Shown here in pieces: positions 27,240-35,376 of a stretch of DNA of 64,000 nucleotides. Where the stretch lies: the NCBI RefSeq assembly GCF_902833905.1, contig NZ_CADFGP010000025.1, positions 47,974 to 111,973 on the forward strand, in the 5' to 3' direction. Under the pieces are notes generated by a model. It worked only from the letters and a program-made list of their open reading frames with translations, did no database searches and was not told where the DNA came from. The number at the start of each line of letters is the position of its first letter. The first letter of the stretch is position 1. The DNA comes from Paraburkholderia tuberum STM678. GTDB lineage: Bacteria > Pseudomonadota > Gammaproteobacteria > Burkholderiales > Burkholderiaceae. Position numbers and translations under genes: made by a program.

Positions 27240-28487
27240 CTAGATTGCGCCCGCCGTGCGCAGCGCCGTGATCTGCTCGGCCGAATAACCGAGCTCGGCC
27301 ATCACTTCATCGGTATGTTCGCCAAGCAGCGGCGAGCGTTTGACGTCGGTCGGGCTGTCGGACAGCTTGATGGGATTGCCCACTGTCAGATACTTGCCGC
27401 GCTTCGGATGATCGACTTCGACGATCGTGCCGGTTTTGCGCAGCGACGGCTCCGCGGCAATTTCCTTCATCGACAGGATCGGGCCGCACGGAATGTCGTA
27501 TCCGTTCAGGATCTGCATCGCCTCGAACTTGGTCTTCGTCATCGTCCAGCGTTCGATTTCGGCGAAGATCTCCTTCAAGCGGGGCAGGCGCGCGGGCGCC
27601 GTCGCGTAGTCGGGGTCCGTGGCCCACTCCTCCTTGCCGATCACGTTGCAGATCTTCGCCCACACGGGCGCCTGCGTGATGAAGTAGATATAGGCGTTGG
27701 GGTCGGTCTCCCACCCTTTGCATTTCAGAATCCAGCCCGGCTGGCCGCCGCCCGACGCATTGCCCGCGCGCGGCACCGCTTCGCCGAACGTGCCGTTCGG
27801 ATATTGCGGATACTCCTTCATCACGCCGGTACGGTCGAGCCGCTGCTGGTCTCGCAGTTTGACGCGGCACAGATTGAGCACGCCGTCCTGCATGGCCGCG
27901 AGCACGCGCTGGCCGCGTCCGGTATGCGTGCGTTGATAGAGCGCAGTGACGATGCCGAGCGCGAGATGCAGCCCCGTGCCGCTGTCGCCGATCTGCGCGC
28001 CGGTCACGACCGGCGGGCCGTCGTCGAAGCCGGTGGTCGACGCCGCGCCGCCCGCGCATTGCGCGACGTTTTCATAGACTTTGCAGTCCTCGTAAGGACC
28101 GGGACCGAAGCCCTTCACCGAGGCGACGATCATGCGCGGATTCAATTCCTGAATCCGCTCCCACGTAAAGCCCATCCGGTCGAGCGCGCCCGGTGCGAAG
28201 TTTTCGACCAGTACGTCGCATTTCTGGATCAGCGCTTCGAGCACCTGCTTGCCTTCCGGATGCTTGGTGTCGATCGTGACCGAGCGCTTGTTGTGATTGA
28301 GCATCGTGAAGTACAGGCTATCCACGTCGGGAATATCGCGCAGCTGCTCGCGCGTGATGTCGCCCGCGCCTGCCCGTTCCACCTTGATCACGTCCGCGCC
28401 GAACCATGCGAGCAATTGCGTGCAGGTCGGCCCCGATTGCACATGCGTGAAATCGAGGATGCGCACACCGTCGAGTGCCTTGGCCAT
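27240..28487 (-). CDS. frc: Formyl-CoA:oxalate CoA-transferase
   Basis: The 415-residue protein matches the length of known formyl-CoA transferases (about 416-428). It has the family III CoA-transferase start ALDGVRILDFTHVQSGP with the conserved Gln17. GAQIGDSGTGLHL carries Asp168, the equivalent of the catalytic Asp169 of the Oxalobacter enzyme. The glycine loop is NASGGGQPG. It moves CoA from formyl-CoA to oxalate in the cytosol. It follows oxc by 24 bp; AGGAG precedes the ATG. Confidence 0.93.
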   Translation of the reverse strand: MAKALDGVRILDFTHVQSGPTCTQLLAWFGADVIKVERAGAGDITREQLRDIPDVDSLYFTMLNHNKRSVTIDTKHPEGKQVLEALIQKCDVLVENFAPGALDRMGFTWERIQELNPRMIVASVKGFGPGPYEDCKVYENVAQCAGGAASTTGFDDGPPVVTGAQIGDSGTGLHLALGIVTALYQRTHTGRGQRVLAAMQDGVLNLCRVKLRDQQRLDRTGVMKEYPQYPNGTFGEAVPRAGNASGGGQPGWILKCKGWETDPNAYIYFITQAPVWAKICNVIGKEEWATDPDYATAPARLPRLKEIFAEIERWTMTKTKFEAMQILNGYDIPCGPILSMKEIAAEPSLRKTGTIVEVDHPKRGKYLTVGNPIKLSDSPTDVKRSPLLGEHTDEVMAELGYSAEQITALRTAGAI

Positions 28488-28511
28488 GTCGTATCTCCTG
28501 AACGATGAGGG

Positions 28512-30275
28512 TTATTTGTACATGGTCTGGTTCTTCGTGCCCGGTGCGTACTCGCGCGGGTCGACCCAGATGTTGACCACCGCCGAGCGGCCGGTGCGAT
28601 GAATCGCTTCGCGCGCACGCTGTAGCGCGCTCGCGATCTGCGCGGGATCGCGCACTTCCTCGCCATAGCCGCCGAGCATTTCGGCGAATTTGCTGAACGG
28701 CACGTCGCCGAGCAGATTGCCGACGTTGCCGCGTTCTTCGCCGTATTTGGCAAGCTGGCCGTAGCGGATCTGGTTCATCGCCGAGTTGTTGCCGATCACC
28801 GCGAGATACGGTGCGCCGAAGCGGTTCGCGGTTTCCATGTCGAACGCGGTCATGCCGAACGAGCCGTCGCCGTAATAGCAGAGCACTTCCTTGTGCGGGT
28901 GCGCGAGCTTCGCCGCGAGCGCGAAGCCGGTGCCGACGCCGAGCGAGCCGAGCGCGCCGGGGTCCATCCACTGACCGGGGCGGCGCGGGCGCACCGCTTG
29001 CGCGGAGATCGTCACGACGTCGCCGCCGTCGCCGATATAGACGGTGTCGTCGGACAGGAATTCGTTGAGTTCGTACGCGACACGATACGGATGAATCGGC
29101 GTGCTGTTCGAGCGGAACAGCGGCATCAGTTTTTCGGTTGCGCTCGCTTCGGCGTCGCGCAACTGCGCCATCCATTTGCGGCGCGCCTGACGCTTGTCGT
29201 CCTTGATACGACCGCTCGCGGCCTGCAGCACCGCGGCGAGAATCGCGCCCGGATCGCCGACCAGACCCAGATCGATATCGCGATTCTTGCCGACGGTTCG
29301 ATAGTCCATATCGATCTGCACCAGCGTCAATTCCTTGCTGATGCGTCGGCCGTAACCCATGCGGAAATCGAACGGCGTGCCGACCACGATCAGCACGTCG
29401 GCATTCGCAAACGCCTGCGAACGCGTGCGATCGAAATGATGCGGATCGCCCGGCGGCAGCAGCCCGCGGCTCGCGCCATTGAAATAGCCGGGAATCTCGA
29501 TGCCGCGCAGCAGCGCGATCGCTTCCTCGTGACCGCGCGCGGTCCACACCTGCTGGCCGTACAGGATCGCGGGGCGTTCCGCATCGACGAGAATGTCCGC
29601 CAGTTTCTCGATGTCGCGCGGGTCACCGATCGATTTCGTCGACGCGCGATAGCGGCCCGGCCGCGGCACGATCGCGCGCGACACGTCGACTTCGCGGTCG
29701 AGCACGTCGCGCGGAATTTCCAGGTAGGCGGGACCGGGCGCGCCGTTGAAGCATTCGCGCGCGGCCATCGAGATCATGTCCGCGATGCGCTCGGTGCTCG
29801 ACACGCTCGCGGCGAACTTCGTGATCGGCGCCATGATGTCGACGTGCGGCAGGTCCTGCAGCGAGCCCATCTTGTGCTGCGTCAGCGCGCCCTGCCCGCC
29901 GATGTGCAGGATCGGGCTTTCCGAGCGGAACGCGGTCGCGATGCCGGTCACCGCGTTCGTGCAGCCGGGGCCGGCGGTCGTCACCACGCAGCCGAGCTTG
30001 CCGGTCTGGCGCGCGTAGCCGTCGGCCGCGTGCGCGGCGACCTGCTCGTGGCGCACGTCGATGATGCGGATGCCTTCGTCGACGCAGCCGTCGTAGATAT
30101 CGATGATGTGGCCGCCGCACAGCGTGAAGATCGTGTCGACCCCCTCGTTTTTCAGCGCCTTTGCGACCAGATGGCCGCCCGACACGACGCCCGCGTCGCG
30201 GGTCTTCTGCTTGAGCGTGTCGTCGGCGGTCGTGGTGGCCGTGGCCGGACTCAGGGATGAAACAACTGCAGACAT
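28512..30275 (-). CDS. oxc: Oxalyl-CoA decarboxylase
   Basis: The start is the ATG at 30275 (MSAVVSSL) or the one two codons earlier. The ~587-residue ThDP enzyme has the catalytic Glu in VRHEQVAAHAADGYARQTG, a central nucleotide-binding domain and the ThDP motif GDGSFGMTAFDMETANRFG with the NN pair at VIGNNSAMNQ. It converts oxalyl-CoA to formyl-CoA and CO2. It is the first gene of the oxc-frc-FAH operon. Two candidate GntR operators stand upstream. Confidence 0.93.
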   Translation of the reverse strand: MSAVVSSLSPATATTTADDTLKQKTRDAGVVSGGHLVAKALKNEGVDTIFTLCGGHIIDIYDGCVDEGIRIIDVRHEQVAAHAADGYARQTGKLGCVVTTAGPGCTNAVTGIATAFRSESPILHIGGQGALTQHKMGSLQDLPHVDIMAPITKFAASVSSTERIADMISMAARECFNGAPGPAYLEIPRDVLDREVDVSRAIVPRPGRYRASTKSIGDPRDIEKLADILVDAERPAILYGQQVWTARGHEEAIALLRGIEIPGYFNGASRGLLPPGDPHHFDRTRSQAFANADVLIVVGTPFDFRMGYGRRISKELTLVQIDMDYRTVGKNRDIDLGLVGDPGAILAAVLQAASGRIKDDKRQARRKWMAQLRDAEASATEKLMPLFRSNSTPIHPYRVAYELNEFLSDDTVYIGDGGDVVTISAQAVRPRRPGQWMDPGALGSLGVGTGFALAAKLAHPHKEVLCYYGDGSFGMTAFDMETANRFGAPYLAVIGNNSAMNQIRYGQLAKYGEERGNVGNLLGDVPFSKFAEMLGGYGEEVRDPAQIASALQRAREAIHRTGRSAVVNIWVDPREYAPGTKNQTMYK

Positions 30276-30375
30276 AGTCATCTCCTCATCAATCGGATGT
30301 GCAACGGTTATCGACGGACGCGTCCGCTTCGATATACGTCCGGTTGCACCGACGTCTCACGGCTTCGAAGATACC

Positions 30376-30391
30376 GTATGTGATATATCAC
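30376..30391 (+). promoter_or_regulatory. Candidate FadR/GntR operator 1
   Basis: GTATGTGATATATCAC contains the perfect palindrome TGATATATCA. It lies about 100 bp upstream of oxc. Confidence 0.6.
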
Positions 30392-30538
30392 GTTCCTTCA
30401 AGGCCGATTTCGAGACATAGACGGCGCGAAGTTTGTGCTGCTCGAGCTTGCCAGCCGCAGCTTTGCGCCGAATCTACAAGGCTCTGCGGCAGTCATTTCA
30501 AGGGAAAACACCAGGTCGTGCGTTCCACCGGTCATTGT

Positions 30539-30553
30539 TGATATATCACATAC
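30539..30553 (-). promoter_or_regulatory. Candidate FadR/GntR operator 2
   Basis: This is an exact inverted copy of the 15-mer GTATGTGATATATCA seen in operator 1, 163 bp away. Confidence 0.6.
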
Positions 30554-30665
30554 CATATTTTCATGACCGTCAAGCAAGGTCTATCCCGCAGCGCGGCGGC
30601 GACCCCGTTTTGTTTGCCGTTCGCCGCCGCGCGACCTGCGCATCGCTCGAAGTGCGCGCACGCAA

Positions 30666-30698
30666 AAAAGCCCGCGGTGCTTGCACTCGCGGGCTTTT
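30666..30698. terminator. Rho-independent terminator after the GntR gene
   Basis: AAAAGCCCGCG and CGCGGGCTTTT form an 11-bp stem with an 11-base loop, T-runs on both strands. It lies 35 bp after the GntR stop. Confidence 0.8.
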
Positions 30699-30732
30699 CG
30701 CCATCAGCAGCCAGGCAGCGTCTACGCCGCCA

Positions 30733-31452
30733 TCAATCGAGGAAATCGCAATTGGCTTCGACGAACGCCGCGAGATCGAGCGAATGCTGGCGCGTGAGCC
30801 GCTCGGCGAGTTCGGTATCGCGCTTTTCGAGCGCCTCGATGATGCGCAGATGATCGACGATAGAGCGCGCGGCCCGGTCGCTCTGCGAGATGGTCATGCG
30901 CCGGATCGCGCGCACGTGGATGAAGATGTTCTTGATCGTGTCGAGAATGATCTGCGACTTCGACAGCTCGACGATCGCCTGATGAAACGCGATGTTCGCG
31001 TCCGAATACTCGGCGATATGCTCGGCCGGCGTCGTGTCGCGGAAATTGTCGAACATATGGCGCAAGCGGCCGATTTCCTCGTCGGTCGCATGCAGCGTGG
31101 CGAGCCGCGCGGCCATGCTTTCGAGCGCGGCCCACATCTGGATCATCTCGACGATTTCGCGTTTGCTCTTGCGCACGATGTAGATGCCACGCCGCGGCAC
31201 CATGCGCAGGAAGCCTTCCTGCTCGAGCAGCGTCATCGCTTCGCGCACCGGCGTGCGGCTCACGCCGAGCGATTCGCTGAGCACGCGCTCGTCGAGACGG
31301 ATTTCTTCGCGATTCTGGTAGATATCCGCGTCGGCGATTGCCTGACGCAGCATCGTATAGGCCTGATCGCGCAAGCTCGCACTCGCGCCGATTGGCTGCA
31401 ACGACAGGGTCAACGGGGTGGCCACTGTTTCAGTTGGAAGTTCTGACGACAT
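30733..31452 (-). CDS. GntR-family (FadR/FCD) transcriptional regulator
   Basis: The 239-residue protein has a winged HTH (residues ~28-95; LDERVLSESLGVSRTPVREAMTLLEQEGFL) and a C-terminal FCD domain with the metal-binding DANIAFHQAIVELS and later His residues. Such proteins sense carboxylates. Its position between the oxc operon and the transporter genes, with three similar palindromes around, suggests it controls the oxalate genes and itself. Confidence 0.9.
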   Translation of the reverse strand: MSSELPTETVATPLTLSLQPIGASASLRDQAYTMLRQAIADADIYQNREEIRLDERVLSESLGVSRTPVREAMTLLEQEGFLRMVPRRGIYIVRKSKREIVEMIQMWAALESMAARLATLHATDEEIGRLRHMFDNFRDTTPAEHIAEYSDANIAFHQAIVELSKSQIILDTIKNIFIHVRAIRRMTISQSDRAARSIVDHLRIIEALEKRDTELAERLTRQHSLDLAAFVEANCDFLD

Positions 31453-31648
31453 TCATCGCCTCTGCTTGAACACGCGCGCGATTCGGCGCCGCCGTTTTGC
31501 CGCGCTGCTCGCCCAGACCCACGAAGCGGCCATGTTGCGATGCAGGTGCAGCGACCGATTCGGGAATCCAGTCGGTCAGCAGAACGGTGGCGGCACAGCC
31601 CAACCCAACGACGGCCACGGCGAACAGCGCAAGAGGCACGAATTCCAC
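31430..31648 (-). CDS. Small single-helix membrane protein upstream of the GntR gene
   Basis: The 72-residue frame starts at a GTG (MEFVPLAL) with GGAG seven bases upstream. Residues about 4-26 form one membrane helix (LALFAVAVVGLGCAATVLL); the rest is polar and basic. It overlaps the start of the GntR gene by 23 bp in another frame. I do not recognise it. It could be a translated leader or a real small membrane protein; confidence is limited. Confidence 0.4.
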   Translation of the reverse strand: MEFVPLALFAVAVVGLGCAATVLLTDWIPESVAAPASQHGRFVGLGEQRGKTAAPNRARVQAEAMNVVRTSN

Positions 31649-32023
31649 GTGTAACTCCGGATGATTGAGAAGATTGATCCCTCAATCATATGCTGCAACG
31701 CCGCATTTTTCAATATTCGGTATGTAGTATATCAATGACTGTTGTTTTTAAGATTACTTTCACGTTAGCACGCCGCGCGCTGCGTGGGTTCGCCCACATC
31801 ATTCCCCCGCGACGGTTCTCCGTGGCGCTCGGTGTAAACACGCAAAACGCGCGCTATTCGCGCAGTCGCGAGCGATGATCGCGCATTTTCTCCATCATGC
31901 GGATTGTGAATCCCGGGTCGCGTCATTAACCTTCCGGACATTCCCTGCGCGGATCGATCGCATCGAAAGCCTTGCCCGGGCGGCGCAATCGATTAAAGCA
32001 CATATCACATTGAAGGAGACTCG
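31649..32023. promoter_or_regulatory. Divergent promoter region between GntR and MHS transporter genes
   Basis: No gene is visible in these 375 bp. A third operator-like site is at 31720-31734, and an ATATCACAT half-match lies next to the ribosome-binding site of the transporter. Confidence 0.5.
31720..31734 (+). promoter_or_regulatory. Candidate FadR/GntR operator 3
   Basis: GTATGTAGTATATCA differs from the oxc-side 15-mer only by an AG for GA swap. It lies upstream of the small membrane protein and GntR genes. Confidence 0.5.
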
Positions 32024-33343
32024 ATGAGCACCACCCACCCGCAGGCCACAGTGGCCACTCACCGCAATGCGCGCAGTCGGGCTCGCAAGGCCGCGCTCGG
32101 CAGCTTTATCGGCGCCGTGGTCGACTGGTACGACTTCCTGTTGTACGGCATCGTCGCCGCGCTCGTGTTCAACGCCGAGTTCTTCCCGAACGTCGGCCCG
32201 GCGATGGGCACGCTTGCCGCGTTCGCGACCTTCGGCGTCGGCTTTCTATTCCGGCCGCTCGGCGGCTTCGTGTTCGGCCATTACGGCGACCGGCTCGGAC
32301 GCAAGCGCATGCTCGTGCTCACCGTGATGATGATGGGTCTGTCGACGGCCGCGATCGGTCTGCTGCCGGCGTTCTCGACGATCGGCTGGTTGGCGCCGGT
32401 GCTGCTCGTCACGCTGCGCGCAATCCAGGGCTTTGCGGTCGGCGGCGAATGGGGCGGCGCGGCGTTGATGGCCGTCGAAAGCGCGCCCGAGAAAAAGAAG
32501 GCCTTCTACAGTAGCGGCGTGCAGGTCGGCTACGGCGTCGGGCTCGTGCTGTCGACGGGACTCGTCGCGCTGATCAGCCGCTCGATGGACAACGCCGCGT
32601 TCCTCAACTGGGGCTGGCGTCTGCCGTTTCTGTTCAGCGTCGTACTGGTGCTGATCGCGCTGTGGATCCGCTCGAGCATGGAGGAATCTCAGGAGTTCGT
32701 CGAGAAAGTCGGCCAGCATGGCGAGCGCCGTGTGCGCCTGCCGATCGTCGAAGCGCTGCTGCGCCATCCGAAAGCCTTCCTGCTGATCATCGCGCTGCGG
32801 CTCGCCGAGCTGTTCACGATGTACATCGTGACCGCGTTCGCACTGAGCTACTCGACCACGAACCTGCACATGCCGCGCGAGTTTTTCCTGACGATCGGCT
32901 TCGTCGTCGGCGCGCTCAGCTGCGTGACGATTCCGTGCTTCGCCTGGCTCGCGGATCGCTTCGGCCGCCGTCGCATCTATATGATCGGCGCGCTGGTCGG
33001 CGTGTTCAGCGCGGTGCCGTTCTTCCTCGCGCTCGAAGCGCGTTCGACAGTATGGATCGTCGTGTTCGCGGTGATGCTTGCCAACATCGCGCACGACATG
33101 GTCGTCAGCGTCCAGCAGCCGATGTTCACCGAGCTGTTCGGCACCGAGTACCGCTATAGCGGCGCCGGTGTCGGCTATCAGGTGGCGAGCGTGGTCGGCG
33201 GCGGATTCACGCCGTTCATCGCGGTCGCGCTGGTCAGCTTCGCGGGCGGCTCGTGGCATCCGGTGGCCGCGTATCTGGCGATCGGCTGTCTGATCTCGGT
33301 ACTCGTTGCAGCACGCATGAAGACCGGGCGCAAGATCGATTGA
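32024..33343 (+). CDS. MHS-family MFS transporter
   Basis: The 439-residue protein has 12 hydrophobic helices and family motifs: SFIGAVVDWYDFLLYG in helix 1, FGHYGDRLGRKRML between helices 2 and 3, and LRAIQGFAVGGEWGGAALMAVE. The metabolite:H+ symporter family imports dicarboxylates, shikimate, proline-betaine and similar. GAAGGAGA precedes the ATG. Its place in the oxalate region suggests a carboxylate substrate. Confidence 0.9.
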   Translation: MSTTHPQATVATHRNARSRARKAALGSFIGAVVDWYDFLLYGIVAALVFNAEFFPNVGPAMGTLAAFATFGVGFLFRPLGGFVFGHYGDRLGRKRMLVLTVMMMGLSTAAIGLLPAFSTIGWLAPVLLVTLRAIQGFAVGGEWGGAALMAVESAPEKKKAFYSSGVQVGYGVGLVLSTGLVALISRSMDNAAFLNWGWRLPFLFSVVLVLIALWIRSSMEESQEFVEKVGQHGERRVRLPIVEALLRHPKAFLLIIALRLAELFTMYIVTAFALSYSTTNLHMPREFFLTIGFVVGALSCVTIPCFAWLADRFGRRRIYMIGALVGVFSAVPFFLALEARSTVWIVVFAVMLANIAHDMVVSVQQPMFTELFGTEYRYSGAGVGYQVASVVGGGFTPFIAVALVSFAGGSWHPVAAYLAIGCLISVLVAARMKTGRKID

Positions 33344-33757
33344 CACCGGCGGAACTCGCCGTCGATACACGACGGGCCGGCGCGGCGAAGAAGCCGCGCC
33401 GGCCCGTTTCTTTTTGTGCCGCGCGTCGTGCGCGTCTCCTTTATTGCTGACTTTGCATAGTGGCTCTAGTCGGAAGAACGAAGCAACCCGCTCGGAGCGT
33501 CCCACGATTTGCACGATCGCGTGAAGAATACCCACGTTTCACCAGGTTCACACCTTATGTCCGCCCGATTCATATTGCGAAGCCATCGTCCACGTCCTAT
33601 TGTCGAGCCAGGCGCGATTTTGGGTACGTGGATCCAGGTCATATGAAATGAAAGGACATATAGCGATGACGCGACGGCGTGTGCAAGTTACACTCCGCCG
33701 CCTCAAGGTATATGCACGAAGCGCCGATAAACAGAACAACTGTAAGGAGACCCACTT
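33344..33757. other. Intergenic region between the two transporter genes
   Basis: Apart from a strong terminator (33372-33415) nothing clear is seen. The last 200 bp should hold the promoter of the OFA transporter; no operator copy is present. Confidence 0.5.
33372..33415 (+). terminator. Rho-independent terminator of the MHS transporter
   Basis: A perfect 15-bp GC-rich stem (ACGGGCCGGCGCGGC) with a 6-base loop GAAGAA, followed by TTCTTTTT. Confidence 0.9.
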
Positions 33758-35161
33758 ATGAGTAGCATCAGCGAGCCGGGCGGCCAACGAGGCTCAGCCC
33801 CATTTTTTTCCAAACAGGCCACCGTCGCACAGCCCGGCTTTTCGCGCTGGATGGTGCCCCCCGCGGCGCTCGCCGTGCATCTGTGCATCGGTCAGGCCTA
33901 TGCGTTCTCGGTATTCAACGGACCGCTGACCAAAGTGATCGGCATCACCCAGTCCGCGCCCGATGACTGGTCGCTGACCTCGCTCGGCTGGATCTTTTCG
34001 CTCGCGATCGTGTTCCTCGGTTTGTCGGCGGCATTCGCGGGCAAATGGCTCGAACACGTCGGTCCGCGCCGCACCATGTTCACGGCAGCATGCTGTTTCG
34101 GCGGCGGGTTCCTGGTGTCCGCGCTCGGCGTCTATCTGCATCAGATCGTGCTGCTATATCTCGGTTACGGCGTGATCGGCGGGATCGGGCTGGGGCTCGG
34201 TTATGTGTCGCCGGTGTCGACGCTGATCCGCTGGTTCCCGGACCGCCGCGGCATGGCGACCGGCATGGCGATTATGGGCTTCGGTGGCGGCGCGATGATC
34301 GCGGCGCCGTTGTCGGTCGCGCTGATGAACCACTTTCATAGCGCAACGAGCGTGGGCGTCGCGGAGACCTTCGTCGTGCTCGGCATCGTCTACTTCATCT
34401 CGATGACGGTCGGCGCGCTCGCGATCCGCGTGCCGCCCGCCGACTGGAAGCCGGCCGGCTGGACGCCGCCCGAAGTCACGCAGCACCGGCTGATCTCGCG
34501 GAACCACGTGCATATCGATCAGGCGTTGAAAACACCGCAGTTCTATCTGATCTGGTTCGTGCTGTTCCTGAACGTGACGGCCGGGATCGGCGTTCTCGGC
34601 CAGGCCTCGGTGATGATCCAGGAGAGCTTCAAGAACACCGTGACGGCGTCGGCTGCGGCCGGCTTCGTCGGATTGCTGTCGCTGTTCAACATGGGTGGAC
34701 GTTTCGTGTGGTCGTCGGCATCGGACTGGATCGGTCGCAAGAACACCTACGCCATCTTCTTCGTGCTCGGCGCGGTGCTCTACTACTTCGTGCCCAGCTT
34801 TGCCGCGAACGGACAGATCGCGCTGTTCGTGCTGACGTACTGCATCATCCTGTCCATGTACGGCGGCGGCTTCGCGACGGTGCCGGCCTATCTCGCCGAC
34901 ATGTTCGGTACAGCGTTCGTCGGCGGCATTCATGGACGGCTCCTGACCGCGTGGGCGGCGGCGGGTGTAGCGGGTCCGGTGCTCGTCAATTACATCCGCG
35001 CATATGAAGTCGCGAACGGTGTCGCCAAAGCGGACGCGTACACGATGACCGTGCACATCATGGCCGTGCTGCTCGTGATCGGCTTTATCTGCAACCTGCT
35101 GGTCAAGCGTGTGGATGAGAAGCACCACATGACCGATGCACAAGTCGCCAAGGGCGCGTGA
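33758..35161 (+). CDS. OFA-family MFS transporter (oxalate/formate antiporter)
   Basis: The 467-residue protein has a 30-residue cytoplasmic N-terminus and 12 hydrophobic helices. CIGQAYAFSVFNGPL in helix 1 and VSTLIRWFPDRRGMATGMAIMGFGGGAMI are OFA hallmarks. AAGGAGA precedes the ATG. The antiporter would exchange external oxalate for formate made by Oxc and Frc. It is followed within 10 bp by a 42-residue membrane peptide gene. Confidence 0.88.
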   Translation: MSSISEPGGQRGSAPFFSKQATVAQPGFSRWMVPPAALAVHLCIGQAYAFSVFNGPLTKVIGITQSAPDDWSLTSLGWIFSLAIVFLGLSAAFAGKWLEHVGPRRTMFTAACCFGGGFLVSALGVYLHQIVLLYLGYGVIGGIGLGLGYVSPVSTLIRWFPDRRGMATGMAIMGFGGGAMIAAPLSVALMNHFHSATSVGVAETFVVLGIVYFISMTVGALAIRVPPADWKPAGWTPPEVTQHRLISRNHVHIDQALKTPQFYLIWFVLFLNVTAGIGVLGQASVMIQESFKNTVTASAAAGFVGLLSLFNMGGRFVWSSASDWIGRKNTYAIFFVLGAVLYYFVPSFAANGQIALFVLTYCIILSMYGGGFATVPAYLADMFGTAFVGGIHGRLLTAWAAAGVAGPVLVNYIRAYEVANGVAKADAYTMTVHIMAVLLVIGFICNLLVKRVDEKHHMTDAQVAKGA

Positions 35162-35171
35162 GGAGATCCGT

Positions 35172-35300
35172 ATGTCGACCGTTCAAACCGTACATCCGAC
35201 CAACAAGGTGATGCTCGCGGTGTTCTGGGTGTATGTGATGATTCCGCTTGCCTGGGGGGTGATCAATACGCTGACGCAGGCGATGAAGTTGTTCAAGTGA
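35172..35300 (+). CDS. MFS transporter small subunit (42-residue membrane peptide)
   Basis: GGAGATCCGT precedes an ATG that opens a 42-codon frame ending TTC AAG TGA. The peptide (MSTVQTVHPTNKVM, then a helix LAVFWVYVMIPLAWGVINTL) has a single membrane segment. Short peptides like this follow many OFA transporter genes and have been annotated as MFS transporter small subunits. Spacing of 10 bp after the transporter supports co-translation. Function is inferred from this linkage. Confidence 0.75.
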   Translation: MSTVQTVHPTNKVMLAVFWVYVMIPLAWGVINTLTQAMKLFK

Positions 35301-35336
35301 TGACCTGATGGGGTGCGCACCCCGGCCTGGTTGAGG

Positions 35337-35363
35337 GGCGGGGTGCCGACAGCGCGCCCCGCC
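35337..35363. terminator. GC-rich stem-loop between convergent genes
   Basis: GGCGGGG and CCCCGCC form a 7-bp stem; no T-run follows. A palindrome GGGGTGCGCACCCC is at 35310-35323. Either could slow transcription. Confidence 0.3.
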
Positions 35364-35376
35364 GCAGTATCCCCCC

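Larger units (their letters stand above)
30276..30732. promoter_or_regulatory. oxc upstream control region
   Basis: No gene is visible in these ~450 bp between oxc and the GntR gene. The region holds two inverted copies of GTATGTGATATATCA (30376-30390 and 30539-30553) and the terminator of the GntR gene (30666-30698). Confidence 0.65.

Noticed and set aside
26778..28508. 576-codon plus-strand frame opposite frc
   Set aside because: Antisense to well-supported frc and FAH genes; no recognisable domain.
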